This document shows, in pieces, positions 17,801 through 27,249 of a stretch of 46,962 bases of DNA. Under the pieces are notes generated by a model, which ran no database searches, was not told the DNA's origin, and worked only from the letters and a program-made list of their open reading frames with translations. The position numbers and the translations under genes were made by a program. Source of the DNA: a virus. The stretch is from positions 1 through 46,962 of the IMG/VR virus record IMGVR_UViG_3300042540_000544. One strand, written 5' to 3'. Numbering within the stretch: position 1 is the first letter of the stretch; each line of letters starts with the position of its first letter.

Positions 17801-19207
17801 TGCAACTGCCGATGACACAGGGGTGTAGCCCAATTGAGACATGAAAGAATTACATATGATATTCATTATCGCTATGTTCCAATCCATTGGAGTAGCACCC
17901 GCCGCTAATGCTGCGTCAATATCCGCCTGAGTTATTTGATAAACAAATATACCAATTGAAGCGCTAGTTGGCGCTGGACCTTGAAGCACCAAACCGGCAG
18001 AAAACGGAAACACATCGTTTGCGTTAAAATCATCAGTGTCTGTTGTTATTGATGAAGACGCAAGGCTGTATGTAATGTCAAGATCAATTGCCGCAAATGG
18101 GTTCCAGTTTATTTCGTTTAACTGATAGCCAACCCCAACGTCAAGGATAAAAGGCTCCTCTGTGGGTTTGTCGTACCCCTCCCTGAAGTTAGTGTACACT
18201 ATCTGGCTCGTGGGGAGGTACTCTTGACAGCTTGCGGTTATCGGTAGTCGATCGTAGTTCTTAAATACGTCTACAGCCGGAGTCGTGGCAACCCCTCCGT
18301 AAAACGAAACAGTCCAAATAGTATTGTTTGGTATTACGTCTTGGTCCTTGTCTAACTGAAGAAATACCCCAAACGGAGGCTCTGTTCCAAAATCTTCCTT
18401 GTCATATTGCTGTACAGCGATATTAAACTTTCTTATGATCTGGGGACCTGTCTCAAACTGTATGTTGATTCCGTTACTGTTGTTTGGATAAAGCCAATTG
18501 GTTCCAGGTATCAATTCAGACTGCTGAGGCAATTCTAAATTAGAATACATCGACCACACTCCAGCCTCCCCGTTCTCGTAAATAGGCTGAATAATAAACT
18601 TAAACAGCTTATTGCGGAGTTTGTTATCTTGTCTTGTGGTATCTGTAAAATAGGCTACGCGAGGGGGGTCCATTGGCCACTTTATCGCATCAATTGTTTG
18701 AAGCGTAATACCACCCGTATAAAAATTATCAAGAACCTTTTGTATGTTTATCTGATATGGTGGATTGAATAAGCGCGTTCCATCGGCCTCATACATCTGA
18801 TTATCCCAGCGCCCGTCAGTCCACTTCAAGATATCATCAATGACGTTTGCGTGATAAATAGGGAATTCACGACTAAAGTTAAGAGCGGTAGCGCCAATTA
18901 AAAGATTATGCGTCTGCGTGTCAATATAGTACAGCCATATCTCATGCAATCCGGTGGCCTTAAAAACAAAGTACACAATCGCGTTTTGCTTTTGCCAAAT
19001 GGTCGCACCCATTATCTGATCCTGAATCGAAATAAAGGGGTTGTTGATTAATAACGTGCCATCAGAAGTCTCTACGGCATATGCGTTACCAGAATTGTAT
19101 CCAAGTCTACAATACGAGAAATCTCTATAATCTCCCTTAGGCACACCCTGAGGTGTGTCGTCGGTATTTATACCGCCGGTAAATGCTATGACTTCGTTAA
19201 ACTCCAT
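14861..19207 (-). CDS. muzzle-like tail protein / tail stabilisation protein (1448 aa)
   Basis: Beta-rich throughout, with few charged helices. The N-terminus (FTGGINTDDTPQGVPKGDYR) is the pattern I associate with large podoviral tail-stabilisation or crAss-like muzzle proteins, whose first domain is a beta-propeller; it continues with an NSGNAYAVETSDGTLL motif. The rest contains many Tyr/Asn/Gly strand repeats typical of tail tube extensions. The gene lies directly after the ring/adaptor genes (stop/start overlap of 1 nt at 19207), the place where the tail nozzle is encoded in podoviruses. Family call is by pattern memory, moderately sure. Confidence 0.65.
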   Translation of the reverse strand: MEFNEVIAFTGGINTDDTPQGVPKGDYRDFSYCRLGYNSGNAYAVETSDGTLLINNPFISIQDQIMGATIWQKQNAIVYFVFKATGLHEIWLYYIDTQTHNLLIGATALNFSREFPIYHANVIDDILKWTDGRWDNQMYEADGTRLFNPPYQINIQKVLDNFYTGGITLQTIDAIKWPMDPPRVAYFTDTTRQDNKLRNKLFKFIIQPIYENGEAGVWSMYSNLELPQQSELIPGTNWLYPNNSNGINIQFETGPQIIRKFNIAVQQYDKEDFGTEPPFGVFLQLDKDQDVIPNNTIWTVSFYGGVATTPAVDVFKNYDRLPITASCQEYLPTSQIVYTNFREGYDKPTEEPFILDVGVGYQLNEINWNPFAAIDLDITYSLASSSITTDTDDFNANDVFPFSAGLVLQGPAPTSASIGIFVYQITQADIDAALAAGATPMDWNIAIMNIICNSFMSQLGYTPVSSAVALGNAVRYTFTAGPNPDGVFNPRVRSYRQTLSAPSLKVGATHEFGIVYGDRAYRDGTVYTVDSMNLFVPWFYDLDRTGLSNADNPFTVNARFTIDHIPPVWADRYWIVAKPATEISSFGQYTTNANDISLIGNVGGSGYVSSIYLDTVTNNRYIINIDKYYVNQNIGASIAHEIKIGDKIRFIRRRLDGPATTADQVAYLPYLELDVVGYDPVGGEQQRQIVYTNIFDTSLIETQAGLDSVDGQLFGQLIEIYTPTPSVDDTGNLFVSTWKDVSEAIDIRNPHTEDRAHGAPPLYYVYITGNGPYFFYMNGDYTFLEGNTYSVTIHNLNGTTNSVSAVVNSASYQQSSNQTRLAFGFAATSSMAYVTIDTDPFAAETNEYQISNDLISSRPATFALGYGDVYVKQRNYQTGMAAESAQAYYFIEDPNYSDYWPSNIHETGRTRVEDPNAKMTHRQATAIHSDSFIVGTQINGLSSFSLLNDNIEDMNPLFGPVVRTYMSGREGKTLKCLQPRKENSIYIQFYPNEVGSDSTVRVSSKTFASWFDYKTLFGCSDAGANAILPDGTTMYFDNKAGVFVYSGANGQIVVSEIDPGTEKDYKFRTKTKELAASYNSTNRPVVRTYVNETVGEVGFAFRLGDQYTGTMVGAFNPPSLNTDVWLIQGVDAEYLFGLEIVVVHENGAVYTGVVTSANFSIPTNNTAIQINGLGPLASEYLIPAYYYTTSGFTYDHVVFDYVNMRWRSTYDYNFQQFCNLGQTLVGWDRNNQMYLHNQYGSWDFHGQPFIQKVSFVSNENPLAVKRYQDISLISDNIFSIEASSDPNRSYPLGMKTLMPSNIINTYEGYGSVYYRKNLYDPRFFNTGTTITSNYDPPNGFPVNGWVVPGDQQDLFTQNITIIQNDGTIFSGDVSSVTYSIPDDNTLIVLADQEPSSFGINGFWYNSDRAMLNGEDMRANALTHNLYFDPSLADQSSILFSVAIKGVLS

Positions 19208-19938
19208 TATCCTAAATTAAATTCTGATGCCTGTGCAAGTGCGTCAATCATTTCACTCAATCGTGGAGCCTTAATCAAAAGGTTTGCGCTCCATTGAGCT
19301 GCCTCGTATTGCATCTGCAATTCTTTGTACTTGGCCTTGTCCTCGCTACCTCCTTTGTGGAAACAGTATTCACTCATCAAATACAAACGAAACGGCTCGG
19401 CATACCCTGTATCAATCAAGGTGTTTTCATTTACCTCCGAACCATTTGAGAAATACTCTATAATCAATTGACCGTCGGGTATGTTTTGGTCAAATATGAT
19501 ATTGTTACCATCTATGCGGTAGTAGTTCACGTTACGCCCGCCGCCTAGCGTGTAGTTAGGTTGGTTGTAAAAGTATCCAAAGTAACCCGTTGGGAAAAAC
19601 CCATTCAATACCACGTCATCATTCTGATCGCTTTCGCATTGAAAAAACTCTTCTGGGTAAGTCAGTGAGGTGTCTGGTGTCAAAGTCCAAATGCGACGAC
19701 CTGATTTCAATCCTACCTTGGAAATCCTCATGCAGTCGCCTGGCATCGTGAATACCCGCGCACCCGTATCTATCTTGGCGTATATTGTCTTAAGGCTCAC
19801 ATTCCCATCGAGTGGAGCCTTCTCGCTCAAGTAATCAATAGCCACCTGAGTCATCCACGTAAGCTCACGACCTGCTGGGTTCTTACCCAAGCGGTACAGT
19901 GCGGATGTGGCGATATATTTTATATTCTTAATGGTCAT
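19207..19938 (-). CDS. tail ring / adaptor-like protein (243 aa)
   Basis: N-terminal helices (LYRLGKNPAGRELTWMTQVAI), a beta-rich middle (TGARVFTMPGDCMRISKVGL), and C-terminal helices (DKAKYKELQMQYEAAQWSA) resemble the fold plan of T7 gp11-like tail tubular or crAss-like ring proteins. It overlaps its neighbours by 1-4 nt and precedes the muzzle-like gene, so it probably joins portal or tail tube to the tail end. Specific family not proven. Confidence 0.6.
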   Translation of the reverse strand: MTIKNIKYIATSALYRLGKNPAGRELTWMTQVAIDYLSEKAPLDGNVSLKTIYAKIDTGARVFTMPGDCMRISKVGLKSGRRIWTLTPDTSLTYPEEFFQCESDQNDDVVLNGFFPTGYFGYFYNQPNYTLGGGRNVNYYRIDGNNIIFDQNIPDGQLIIEYFSNGSEVNENTLIDTGYAEPFRLYLMSEYCFHKGGSEDKAKYKELQMQYEAAQWSANLLIKAPRLSEMIDALAQASEFNLG

Positions 19939-20534
19939 GATCTAGCTGCGGTAGTTTGTGCGTCAATTGAATCATTGTTCAAGTCGTCTTGGAAACCTTG
20001 GGTTGCCAATACCTGCATACACATTTGGAAAAGCATCATTTCACCCGCGCCTGTTTCATCGCTTGGAATGATAAGCACATCATCATCCTCCATTTGGTAC
20101 ACGTTAGGAACCATAGTAACCGTTACATTACCCTCTGGCTTTTTGTTGAAACGCAGCTTGTCCTTGAAAAGGATGGCCGCTGAATTGTTTCCCCCACGCA
20201 ATACATTCAATGCGTTTGATTCCGCCTTGGTTTGAACTGAATATGAGTTAAACCCTGACGACTCGTCCTCAACAGTAAAGATTGCCATAGTCCCCGCGAT
20301 TGGCTGTGGACTGAGGGTTACATAGTAACCGTTGGCATCGTTGGCCGGAGTAAATATGTATGGAACCGCCATGTCGCTTGCCTCGTAAGGATCGCGTGAT
20401 ACAATGTCGGCAAGGGCTAAGTTGATTACACGAGAAATAATGGAACGAGGATACAGACGACGCAAATCTTCCGGGGTATCTCCCCCAGTCAACCTGTGCT
20501 GTATTAATTCGATGACTTGACGTTTTGTGATCAT
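19935..20534 (-). CDS. tail ring / head-tail connector-like protein (199 aa)
   Basis: Short helical N-terminus (KRQVIELIQHRLTGGDTPEDLRR), then a beta-sandwich-like body (YYVTLSPQPIAGTMAIFTVE; NVTVTMVPNVYQM) and a helical end. It overlaps the genes on both sides by 4 nt. Size, order and fold plan fit one of several ring proteins of a short tail. I do not recognise a named family. Confidence 0.55.
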   Translation of the reverse strand: MITKRQVIELIQHRLTGGDTPEDLRRLYPRSIISRVINLALADIVSRDPYEASDMAVPYIFTPANDANGYYVTLSPQPIAGTMAIFTVEDESSGFNSYSVQTKAESNALNVLRGGNNSAAILFKDKLRFNKKPEGNVTVTMVPNVYQMEDDDVLIIPSDETGAGEMMLFQMCMQVLATQGFQDDLNNDSIDAQTTAARS

Positions 20535-21286
20535 ACTTTACTTGGCATTTGAGTCTGAATGTTCCATTGGTTTTCGTTACCAATACCGATGTAAGTTTTA
20601 ATCAAATCAGTTAGGTGGTCCACGCAGCTTTCGGGATATTCAAATTCAACGCTTGCACTTGGAGTGCCAATTGGAGCTGTAGTTGCATTCGTGTGAACAG
20701 TTCCCGGTGGTAAATATACAGGGATTCCGTTCTCAATTTGATAATCAAATACAGGCTGAATTGGCTCTCGTATGTAAGTAAAGGTTATCCGTGGCATATA
20801 CGGATAAATGAAATACCTGTCATTTCGTGTAACAAGTATTGGATCGTTTTCTTCTGGGTTGTCTACCGGGCTTGTAATCGAGTTACGCATCTTAGCGTCA
20901 AACTCGTGTTGGCTTACAAACTCTACGCTTCGGTAGTTGGTATCGTATGAACATTCCTTGTTCAGTATCTCAAGAAAACTTGCTGTTGCCTGATACCAAA
21001 TGTCGACAGGAATATCCGCGTAACCTCCTCGCTCTGGTCGTCCTGCTAAAACAGGAGTGAAGGACATTGCTGGATACTGAGGCGAACCTAGGGTCTTGAT
21101 GAATGTCTGAAGGTCGCTAGTAATTTCTCGGCTGTTTTCAAAGTTGTCTACGAGCGTGTTAAGATAACGCTGGTTTACAATCTTAATCGCCCGATTGAAG
21201 TCATTGGGCGTGATGTAACCACCCCTCAGATCCTTTCCGGCTCTGAAGAGAAGCTCATCATATATTTGACCGAGGTTAGTAATCAT
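20531..21286 (-). CDS. tail ring / head-tail connector-like protein (251 aa)
   Basis: Starts with a helical region (LGQIYDELLFRAGKDLRGGY; TPNDFNRAIKIVNQRYLNTL) as in gp4/gp11-type connector proteins of podoviruses. Beta segments and a Pro-rich loop (GIPVYLPPGTVHTN) follow. Translation is coupled to the tail-fibre-like gene by a TAATG overlap at 21286. Likely structural; the exact ring position is inferred. Confidence 0.55.
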   Translation of the reverse strand: MITNLGQIYDELLFRAGKDLRGGYITPNDFNRAIKIVNQRYLNTLVDNFENSREITSDLQTFIKTLGSPQYPAMSFTPVLAGRPERGGYADIPVDIWYQATASFLEILNKECSYDTNYRSVEFVSQHEFDAKMRNSITSPVDNPEENDPILVTRNDRYFIYPYMPRITFTYIREPIQPVFDYQIENGIPVYLPPGTVHTNATTAPIGTPSASVEFEYPESCVDHLTDLIKTYIGIGNENQWNIQTQMPSKV

Positions 21287-23694
21287 TATGGGTAAATCTC
21301 GATTTTAACCTTTGTATTTGGAATAAGATTCGCAAGCGTCCCCGTCAGATCATAATTACTAATTGATATAGATCCCGCAAATATAGCGGCGCTAAATGTG
21401 GATCCTATAGCAGGAGTAAAAAATACAACGGCATTAACAAAAACATTTGACGAGGCAGATATTGTGTATTGTCCAGGGGTTCCGTCGTAAGTAATAGATA
21501 TTGTTGCTCCTGTTGTGTTTGCATATTGAGTTAAAGACACAGTTCCAGCGTTTCCTGTAATTAATCCTGCATAAACCAAAGGACCGCTTGAACTTGTAGC
21601 CTGAACCACGTTACCCGCAGTGTCAACGCCAAGCAAGTATGCTGGGGCTGGGTCAACAAAATTAGCAGCATTGTATTGCGGGAACGAAACTTGACCATTA
21701 CCGAAAAGAACTAATGGAGTTTTAGACACAGCATTGTCGGAAAGATAAAAACTCATCATAGAATCCTTAACAGTACTATCGGTCCATTGTGTTGATATTT
21801 CCCCAGCAAAAGATTCTGTACCTGTTATATCAGAAAGATATACCAGAGATGACGCTCCCAAGCCGTTCTGTCCGGATGGTGCGTATACTCTAGTTCGTTG
21901 AGTTTCATTTGACACCGTAGGACTCGTTGTTGTCTTTCTTACTGACATTGCCGTTACTGTTCCAGAAGACTCAACTAATAGCGGGGTTACGTTTCCTGAC
22001 GTTGCTACTTTAAAATTAAACGTAGTGGTGTTTATCGTTGTGTTCCCGGTTAACGCTCCGCCAAGTGCAAAGTCGTCTCCAGTGCGAGTCAAACCATTTA
22101 CACCATCAAGAGCCGCCACAGAATTTTCAACAGCGGTTATATCGGCATTAAACTGAGCGTTCGCCAACAACTGAAGGGCAAACTGAGTGTTTGCTTGGCC
22201 TAACTGGTCCTGCACGTTATTAGAAGACAGGAACGGAAGGTTAGGTGTAGCCGGAACATCTAAAGCAATCGGCAGTTCGCCCGGAGCATAATACTCTACC
22301 CAAACAGCATTTTCAGCGGTATTGACAGTACAACGATAGATTATGCCCGTGTTCGTGTTTTGCCACAACGCACCAACCTCAACACCTTGAGTTTCGTCAT
22401 CACTAGCCAAAGGAGAACCCGGCCCAGCAGGGACGAGCGAAAACAAGCGAAATTGAAAAGATCGAATAAGACTCTCAATAACAGACTCTCCTGAGTTGTT
22501 TGACACCCAATAGTAGGTATCATCATTACAACAAGCGCACTCGCAGCCAGATGAGTCGAGATTGTTTCTAATAAGCTCAACGGTAGCCCTGTAGTTTTCG
22601 AGGTCTCCACAAGATCTGTAGTTCTGAGCCTCCGCGTAATACAGAAGCACATTGTCTACAAAAACTTGGTACTTTGAAATTCGGTTACGGTGCAACTCGT
22701 TTGCGTGAGCAACGCGAAGGTTCTCAATACAAGGAGTAAGACCGCAAAGACTGCCGGCACAACTTACTTGGAACTCCCTGACCACAGACCTTGTGTAAAG
22801 GACAACCAAGCCACTCGTTTGGGTCTGCTGTATCTGCTGTGTAAGCGAAACACTATATGTCCCTGTTGCAAGAGGAGTTTCCACCCCAGGAGGCGGATAA
22901 GGAAGTGAGCTGGTAACTATGTTCCCTGGAAACGTAGGACTAAGTGTAGTCCAAGAAGGGTAATTAATCGAACAACTTAAATTTGCGACAACCTCATTTG
23001 AGCCAAGCGCCGTGGTGTTAGCCACGCCCCATGTCCCGTTGTCTCCATACTCGCAGTCGTAAGTGAAGCTAACCTCTGCGTCCACCTGTGTACACCCGGC
23101 GTATGTGTACACGCCATTGAATTGTACGTTTTCTAAATCAAACGTGGTGATTCCCGCAACAGCAATGGTGTAGTCCGAAACAGTTACTTCTGCGTTTGCA
23201 CCTACTTGGTTTAACGCCTCTACGGTTACATCCTCAAATCCCACTCCTGGATTAGCTAAGCGTATCTCGTTTCCGACCTCTAAGTATTGTGTTATCCATT
23301 GATTGGACGCTACGTTAACCAAATCAGGTGGGGTAAGCGTAATCGCAACAGGAACAGTGAACGAGTTGACTCTGAGTCTATAAACAAACGTATAAACGCC
23401 GTTTGCCACATTCCCGTTTAAATCTAGCGGTAAATCAAAATAGGCAGTAGGAACCCCATCATTGACAAAATCCCAGGCTTGAAGGTCGATAATGGGGTTG
23501 CTAACAAGATTGCCATCGACGATAATATCGCCGTTAAAGGTGACCTGCCCCAATCCCTTCAGTTCGAAATCTATTGGATCGAGACCCAACCCGATATAAT
23601 CGGTAGAGTCAACGATAACGCCTCGTGGCTGTAACGCACCAGTGCCTGGGTTGGTGTACGTTAAGTCAAACGAAAAGGATACGGTGCTAATCAT
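21286..23694 (-). CDS. tail fibre / spike-like protein (802 aa)
   Basis: N-terminal 330 residues are Thr/Val/Asn-rich beta domains resembling Ig-like or adhesin modules. A Cys-rich stretch follows (SSGCECACCNDDTYYWV, near residue 390). A short helical segment (NTQFALQLLANAQFNADI) may be a trimer coiled coil. The C-terminal 250 residues are Ser/Thr/Gly-rich strands (FALGGALTGNTTINTTTFNF) as in trimeric fibre shafts. This is the best candidate for the receptor-binding protein. Its place between capsid-associated and ring genes is a little unusual. Function inferred from composition. Confidence 0.55.
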   Translation of the reverse strand: MISTVSFSFDLTYTNPGTGALQPRGVIVDSTDYIGLGLDPIDFELKGLGQVTFNGDIIVDGNLVSNPIIDLQAWDFVNDGVPTAYFDLPLDLNGNVANGVYTFVYRLRVNSFTVPVAITLTPPDLVNVASNQWITQYLEVGNEIRLANPGVGFEDVTVEALNQVGANAEVTVSDYTIAVAGITTFDLENVQFNGVYTYAGCTQVDAEVSFTYDCEYGDNGTWGVANTTALGSNEVVANLSCSINYPSWTTLSPTFPGNIVTSSLPYPPPGVETPLATGTYSVSLTQQIQQTQTSGLVVLYTRSVVREFQVSCAGSLCGLTPCIENLRVAHANELHRNRISKYQVFVDNVLLYYAEAQNYRSCGDLENYRATVELIRNNLDSSGCECACCNDDTYYWVSNNSGESVIESLIRSFQFRLFSLVPAGPGSPLASDDETQGVEVGALWQNTNTGIIYRCTVNTAENAVWVEYYAPGELPIALDVPATPNLPFLSSNNVQDQLGQANTQFALQLLANAQFNADITAVENSVAALDGVNGLTRTGDDFALGGALTGNTTINTTTFNFKVATSGNVTPLLVESSGTVTAMSVRKTTTSPTVSNETQRTRVYAPSGQNGLGASSLVYLSDITGTESFAGEISTQWTDSTVKDSMMSFYLSDNAVSKTPLVLFGNGQVSFPQYNAANFVDPAPAYLLGVDTAGNVVQATSSSGPLVYAGLITGNAGTVSLTQYANTTGATISITYDGTPGQYTISASSNVFVNAVVFFTPAIGSTFSAAIFAGSISISNYDLTGTLANLIPNTKVKIEIYP

Positions 23695-23698
23695 CTTT

Positions 23699-24628
23699 TT
23701 ATAGTTTTCTTAATTTACCTAATAATTCTTCATTTACCTTGAGGTGGTCAATCAATGCAAATGCAGCTTCGCTACCGGTTTGCGTTGACTCAAAAAATGG
23801 TGATTTCAACCACTTTGTTCCATCGCCTCTACGGTCGCGAATATACCACATTCCGTCCTCATTTTTGATAAAATTCTCACTTATCAGTCGATTAACTAAC
23901 TCGTGGACAGACTCTCCTTCTAAAGATCTTGTTTGTTGAGGTTTAGATGAACCGATGATTTCAAATGCATTCTTTTTAAATGTCTCGCTTCCGTTCTTGA
24001 TTGCGTCATGAAGCATTACACGGGTTTCTTCTTCTGTATGAAGCGGAGACATTCCAAGACCATCTACTGTTTTTAGAATAGTCTTGTAGTCCAAATTGAA
24101 ATAAACGAGATCCTCAAGTTCACGAGCAGCTCTTGCAGAATTGATTTTACTCTTCGCTTCTGTATGCTTTTTCTCGTATTCGTATCTTACATTTTGAGAT
24201 TTAAAAACAGATTTATTACCGTCCACTATTGGACACATATAATGCATGAAAAACAAAAGATCTTTTTGATGTGGTTGAATGGTAAATCCATCTTTAATCT
24301 CTATTCGAGAACTTTGATAATTTACATTGCCATTAATAAATGTTGGGGCAATAGTGGTGTATATAAGCGTATATTCGGAATCAGTTTCTTTATCGTAAAA
24401 ATTAGCCTTTGTCTTAATTGACGAAGCTCCCGGCGCTTGAACCATCAAAATTGGATCCGAATCCGGATTATTTGTTGGAACCTTATATGTCTTTAGTTTA
24501 TAACGATCAGCTACCCTTAAAACAACGGGTCTTTTTTCGTCAAAAAAATAAGGAAATTCAGTTCTTAACTCTTGTTCTGCCCATTCTGGAATATCCACAG
24601 GCTGATTGTTGCTTAAATCAAATAACAT
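23699..24628 (-). CDS. hypothetical virion-operon protein (309 aa)
   Basis: Not recognised. The N-terminal half is beta-rich (KRPVVLRVADRYKLKTYKV; EYTLIYTTIAPTFI). The C-terminal half is helical and charged with a GESVHELVNRLISENFI segment. It begins just after the terminator that follows the major capsid gene and ends 5 nt before the fibre-like gene. A head-associated or head-tail joining role is possible from position alone. Confidence 0.55.
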   Translation of the reverse strand: MLFDLSNNQPVDIPEWAEQELRTEFPYFFDEKRPVVLRVADRYKLKTYKVPTNNPDSDPILMVQAPGASSIKTKANFYDKETDSEYTLIYTTIAPTFINGNVNYQSSRIEIKDGFTIQPHQKDLLFFMHYMCPIVDGNKSVFKSQNVRYEYEKKHTEAKSKINSARAARELEDLVYFNLDYKTILKTVDGLGMSPLHTEEETRVMLHDAIKNGSETFKKNAFEIIGSSKPQQTRSLEGESVHELVNRLISENFIKNEDGMWYIRDRRGDGTKWLKSPFFESTQTGSEAAFALIDHLKVNEELLGKLRKL

Positions 24629-24650
24629 ATCGTTTTATTTTTTGTTTGTG

Positions 24651-24678
24651 AAAAACAGGGAGAGGTTCCCCCCTCCCT
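24651..24678 (-). terminator. terminator after the major capsid gene
   Basis: On the minus strand AGGGAGGGG, GGAA loop, CCTCTCCCT (9 bp with one G-T) is followed by GTTTTT (complement of 24651-24656). It sits 18 nt past the capsid stop. Partial termination here would raise capsid mRNA relative to downstream genes. Confidence 0.75.
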
Positions 24679-24696
24679 ATTTTGAATTTACTAAGA

Positions 24697-26157
24697 TTAT
24701 GCTGTGAACAAACCGTACTTGTTAGCGTTTACAAACTTGTAAGCCACTTCAGATACGATGTGAACACCGAGCTGCCATACATCAGTCTTGTTAGCTGCTG
24801 CACGACCACCTGTCTGCCACATATTCATGAATGCACCTGGCTTATGACACAGACGGATATACTTACCCATGTTGCCAATTCCATCATCAACACCTCCATT
24901 AGTACTCAATGGGATCAAGAACGCAAGGTTTTTCCAAGTGTTATCTGTTTGACCGGCAGCATTAGAACCAACACCAAACATAGTTGGGTTGTCAAAAATG
25001 CCCATACGAACAAACGCGAAATTCTTGTTATTGAATACAAGGTTGTTGAAAGAGAAGGTCTTACTCATCAAGTCAGCGTAAGCACCCTCACCCCAGAAAG
25101 TCTTCTCCATTTGAACCTTGTTAACCTGTACGTTGAGTTGCAATGGGTTGTTGGCAATTGCACCACCTGTGAACAAGTTTTGCTCCAACAAAGACTGCAT
25201 ATAACCACTAGCCCAAACCATGTAGTTCTTTACAGAACCATCTTGTGAAGCCAAAGCGGCTTCCATTGCATACATATCAGCAACGTCAGGACCAGTTGTT
25301 CCACCAGTAGATACAACAGTAGTAGAGCCGCCATTTGTTCCAGAACCATTGTTTTGGATTGCATTAAGCAAGCCCTGAGTAGTTTGGAATGAGGTAGCTG
25401 TAATACCGGTGTTGTAACCAGTAGCGTTAGATGGAACACCAGCGAAGAAGGTGTTTACGAGTGCAACTTGGTGTTCACGCTGCAAGTAGATGATGTCGCG
25501 TGAGTTAGAGTAAGGAGTTTGAACTCCGTTCTCCAACTGTGAATACCAAAGTTGATTGTAAAGAGCCTCTGAGCTAGAAGTGGTGTCGTTACGGAAAGTT
25601 TGCAAAGGAGAGGTGTGAACCGTGTCAAATGTGAACTTAGAATCGTAAGCGCCACCATTTTCAGGAGCTGAATTACCTACATAGTACATCAAACCAGCAG
25701 GAGCAGCAGCGCCTGTTGTGATCAACGCAGCCATGGTAACTGTGTTGGCAGCAGACTTAGCTGTAATCTGGTACAAAGCACCAGTAGATGCATCCTTCCA
25801 AATATCACCAATTGCTGGCCAAGAGTAAGCAACACCACCAACAGTTGTAATGTTAGATGGATCCAAGGTTACCGTGTAAGGACCAGCACCAACTGCGGTT
25901 ACGGTGATTGGAGCCTCCATACGAGTCATCTCAAACCAACGAACACGTGGGTTCTTCGCGATTTCGCGGTTACCTACTGCGTTCATGATTTGGTTCATCG
26001 CATCGAAATACTCATCACCAAAGGGAAGATATGCTACTGCATCGAAGTCTTCCATGATAGCATCCCAGTTATTCTGGATGCCACCGAATGTCATGCCACC
26101 ATTATTCGCTGCCGATATCGACAACGGATTAATAGTGGGACTCTGTACAAATGCCAT
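24697..26157 (-). CDS. major capsid protein (486 aa)
   Basis: Lies directly after the scaffold-like gene and is followed by its own terminator, both typical of major capsid genes. Size suits an HK97-fold capsid protein of a podovirus. Sequence shows an extended N-terminal region (NPLSISAANNGGMTFGGIQN), a helix (YFDAMNQIMNAVGNREIA), a long central helix (NSRDIIYLQREHQVALVN), Gly/Thr/Ser-rich loops, and a hydrophobic C-terminus (HIVSEVAYKFVNANKYGLFT). I see no signature that proves the family; the call rests on gene order, size and expression signals. Confidence 0.75.
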   Translation of the reverse strand: MAFVQSPTINPLSISAANNGGMTFGGIQNNWDAIMEDFDAVAYLPFGDEYFDAMNQIMNAVGNREIAKNPRVRWFEMTRMEAPITVTAVGAGPYTVTLDPSNITTVGGVAYSWPAIGDIWKDASTGALYQITAKSAANTVTMAALITTGAAAPAGLMYYVGNSAPENGGAYDSKFTFDTVHTSPLQTFRNDTTSSSEALYNQLWYSQLENGVQTPYSNSRDIIYLQREHQVALVNTFFAGVPSNATGYNTGITATSFQTTQGLLNAIQNNGSGTNGGSTTVVSTGGTTGPDVADMYAMEAALASQDGSVKNYMVWASGYMQSLLEQNLFTGGAIANNPLQLNVQVNKVQMEKTFWGEGAYADLMSKTFSFNNLVFNNKNFAFVRMGIFDNPTMFGVGSNAAGQTDNTWKNLAFLIPLSTNGGVDDGIGNMGKYIRLCHKPGAFMNMWQTGGRAAANKTDVWQLGVHIVSEVAYKFVNANKYGLFTA

Positions 26158-26182
26158 TGTATTAAATTTTTTTAATGGTTAA

Positions 26183-27244
26183 TTATGATTTTAATGTCTG
26201 CGATGGGAAAGGAATGCCACGCTCCATGAGATCTCTTTGAGCAGGGCTTAATCCCTTCGTATCAGCAGACGTTTTGCCTACACGGTTCGGCGTCTTAGCC
26301 TGGCCATTGTAGACTTCTTTTACCACCTTTTTTTCGGTTTGAGCCATAAGTGACTTGGCTATTTGAACTCCTAGATCCCCAGACTGAACCTTATGAATGA
26401 GGACTTGGTTCGTTAACCATTCACGTACCGCTTGTTTACCTTCCTTTGTGGTAGTATCAAAGGCTTGACCTAAATAACCTGCATACTGCGACTTCAAAAT
26501 CGAATCGACCTCTTCGTTTGAAACTTGTAACGAAACTTCCGTATCGCCGAATTTGTAGGGGACCTCCTTTAGCTGCTTACCGTAGGACTCTGCCTCGCTA
26601 AGTGCTATAGTCTGTCTTTCCGCAATCTGTTTTTGAGTTTGGCTCTTTAGCTCTTTCGCAAAGGTAAAAGGATTTTTAACTGTTTCAACATCTTTTTTAG
26701 TCTTTTCAATGATTTCGATTGCATCGATTGCATCAGACTTTAAAAGAGCTGTAGCATAATACTCACCTTCTCCTAAGTTATATTTTTCACGAATGGCCTC
26801 CTCAATAGTTGAGTGACCTAATCGCTTGAATTTATCTGGATTCTTTACCGCCTCCGCAAGCACTAATGCCTTGAGCGGATCTTCCATAAGACTATCCGGG
26901 TTAGAGGAAACAATTTGGTTAGCTATAGATGAGCTAATGCCCTTTTTACCAAATGCAACCATAGTCTTTGCTTCCTCAATACCTCCAAACGGATCATCAG
27001 CCTCTTGCAAAAGAGCGAGTCCGTCTTCAATTTCTTTTTGCTTTTGGCTTAACTCTTCTGCAAGACCCTTGTATGAACGCAGTTGTTCATACTCACTTTT
27101 AAAAGAGTCTTCGTTTTCGTATCCATATGCAGCAAACCAAGGACTGTCCTGTGGCGCTACTTCTTCATTAACCTGTTCGGTTTCTTGATTGGTTACTTGT
27201 TCGTTCACCAATTCTTCTTGATTGTTCAATTCGTTGTTTTCCAT
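26183..27244 (-). CDS. scaffold-like capsid assembly protein (353 aa)
   Basis: Strongly acidic, Gln/Glu/Asn-rich N-terminus (NQEELVNEQVTNQETEQVNE), long charged helices, and a basic C-terminus (KTPNRVGKTSADTKGLS). This charge layout and the place between portal and capsid genes are typical of scaffolding proteins, whose basic C-terminus binds the capsid protein. No protease motif was noticed. Confidence 0.7.
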   Translation of the reverse strand: MENNELNNQEELVNEQVTNQETEQVNEEVAPQDSPWFAAYGYENEDSFKSEYEQLRSYKGLAEELSQKQKEIEDGLALLQEADDPFGGIEEAKTMVAFGKKGISSSIANQIVSSNPDSLMEDPLKALVLAEAVKNPDKFKRLGHSTIEEAIREKYNLGEGEYYATALLKSDAIDAIEIIEKTKKDVETVKNPFTFAKELKSQTQKQIAERQTIALSEAESYGKQLKEVPYKFGDTEVSLQVSNEEVDSILKSQYAGYLGQAFDTTTKEGKQAVREWLTNQVLIHKVQSGDLGVQIAKSLMAQTEKKVVKEVYNGQAKTPNRVGKTSADTKGLSPAQRDLMERGIPFPSQTLKS

Positions 27245-27249
27245 ATGTT

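Noticed and set aside
14861-19207. Tape measure protein of a long-tailed phage
   Set aside because: The protein is beta-rich and not helical, and no sheath, tube or tail-assembly chaperone genes are present.
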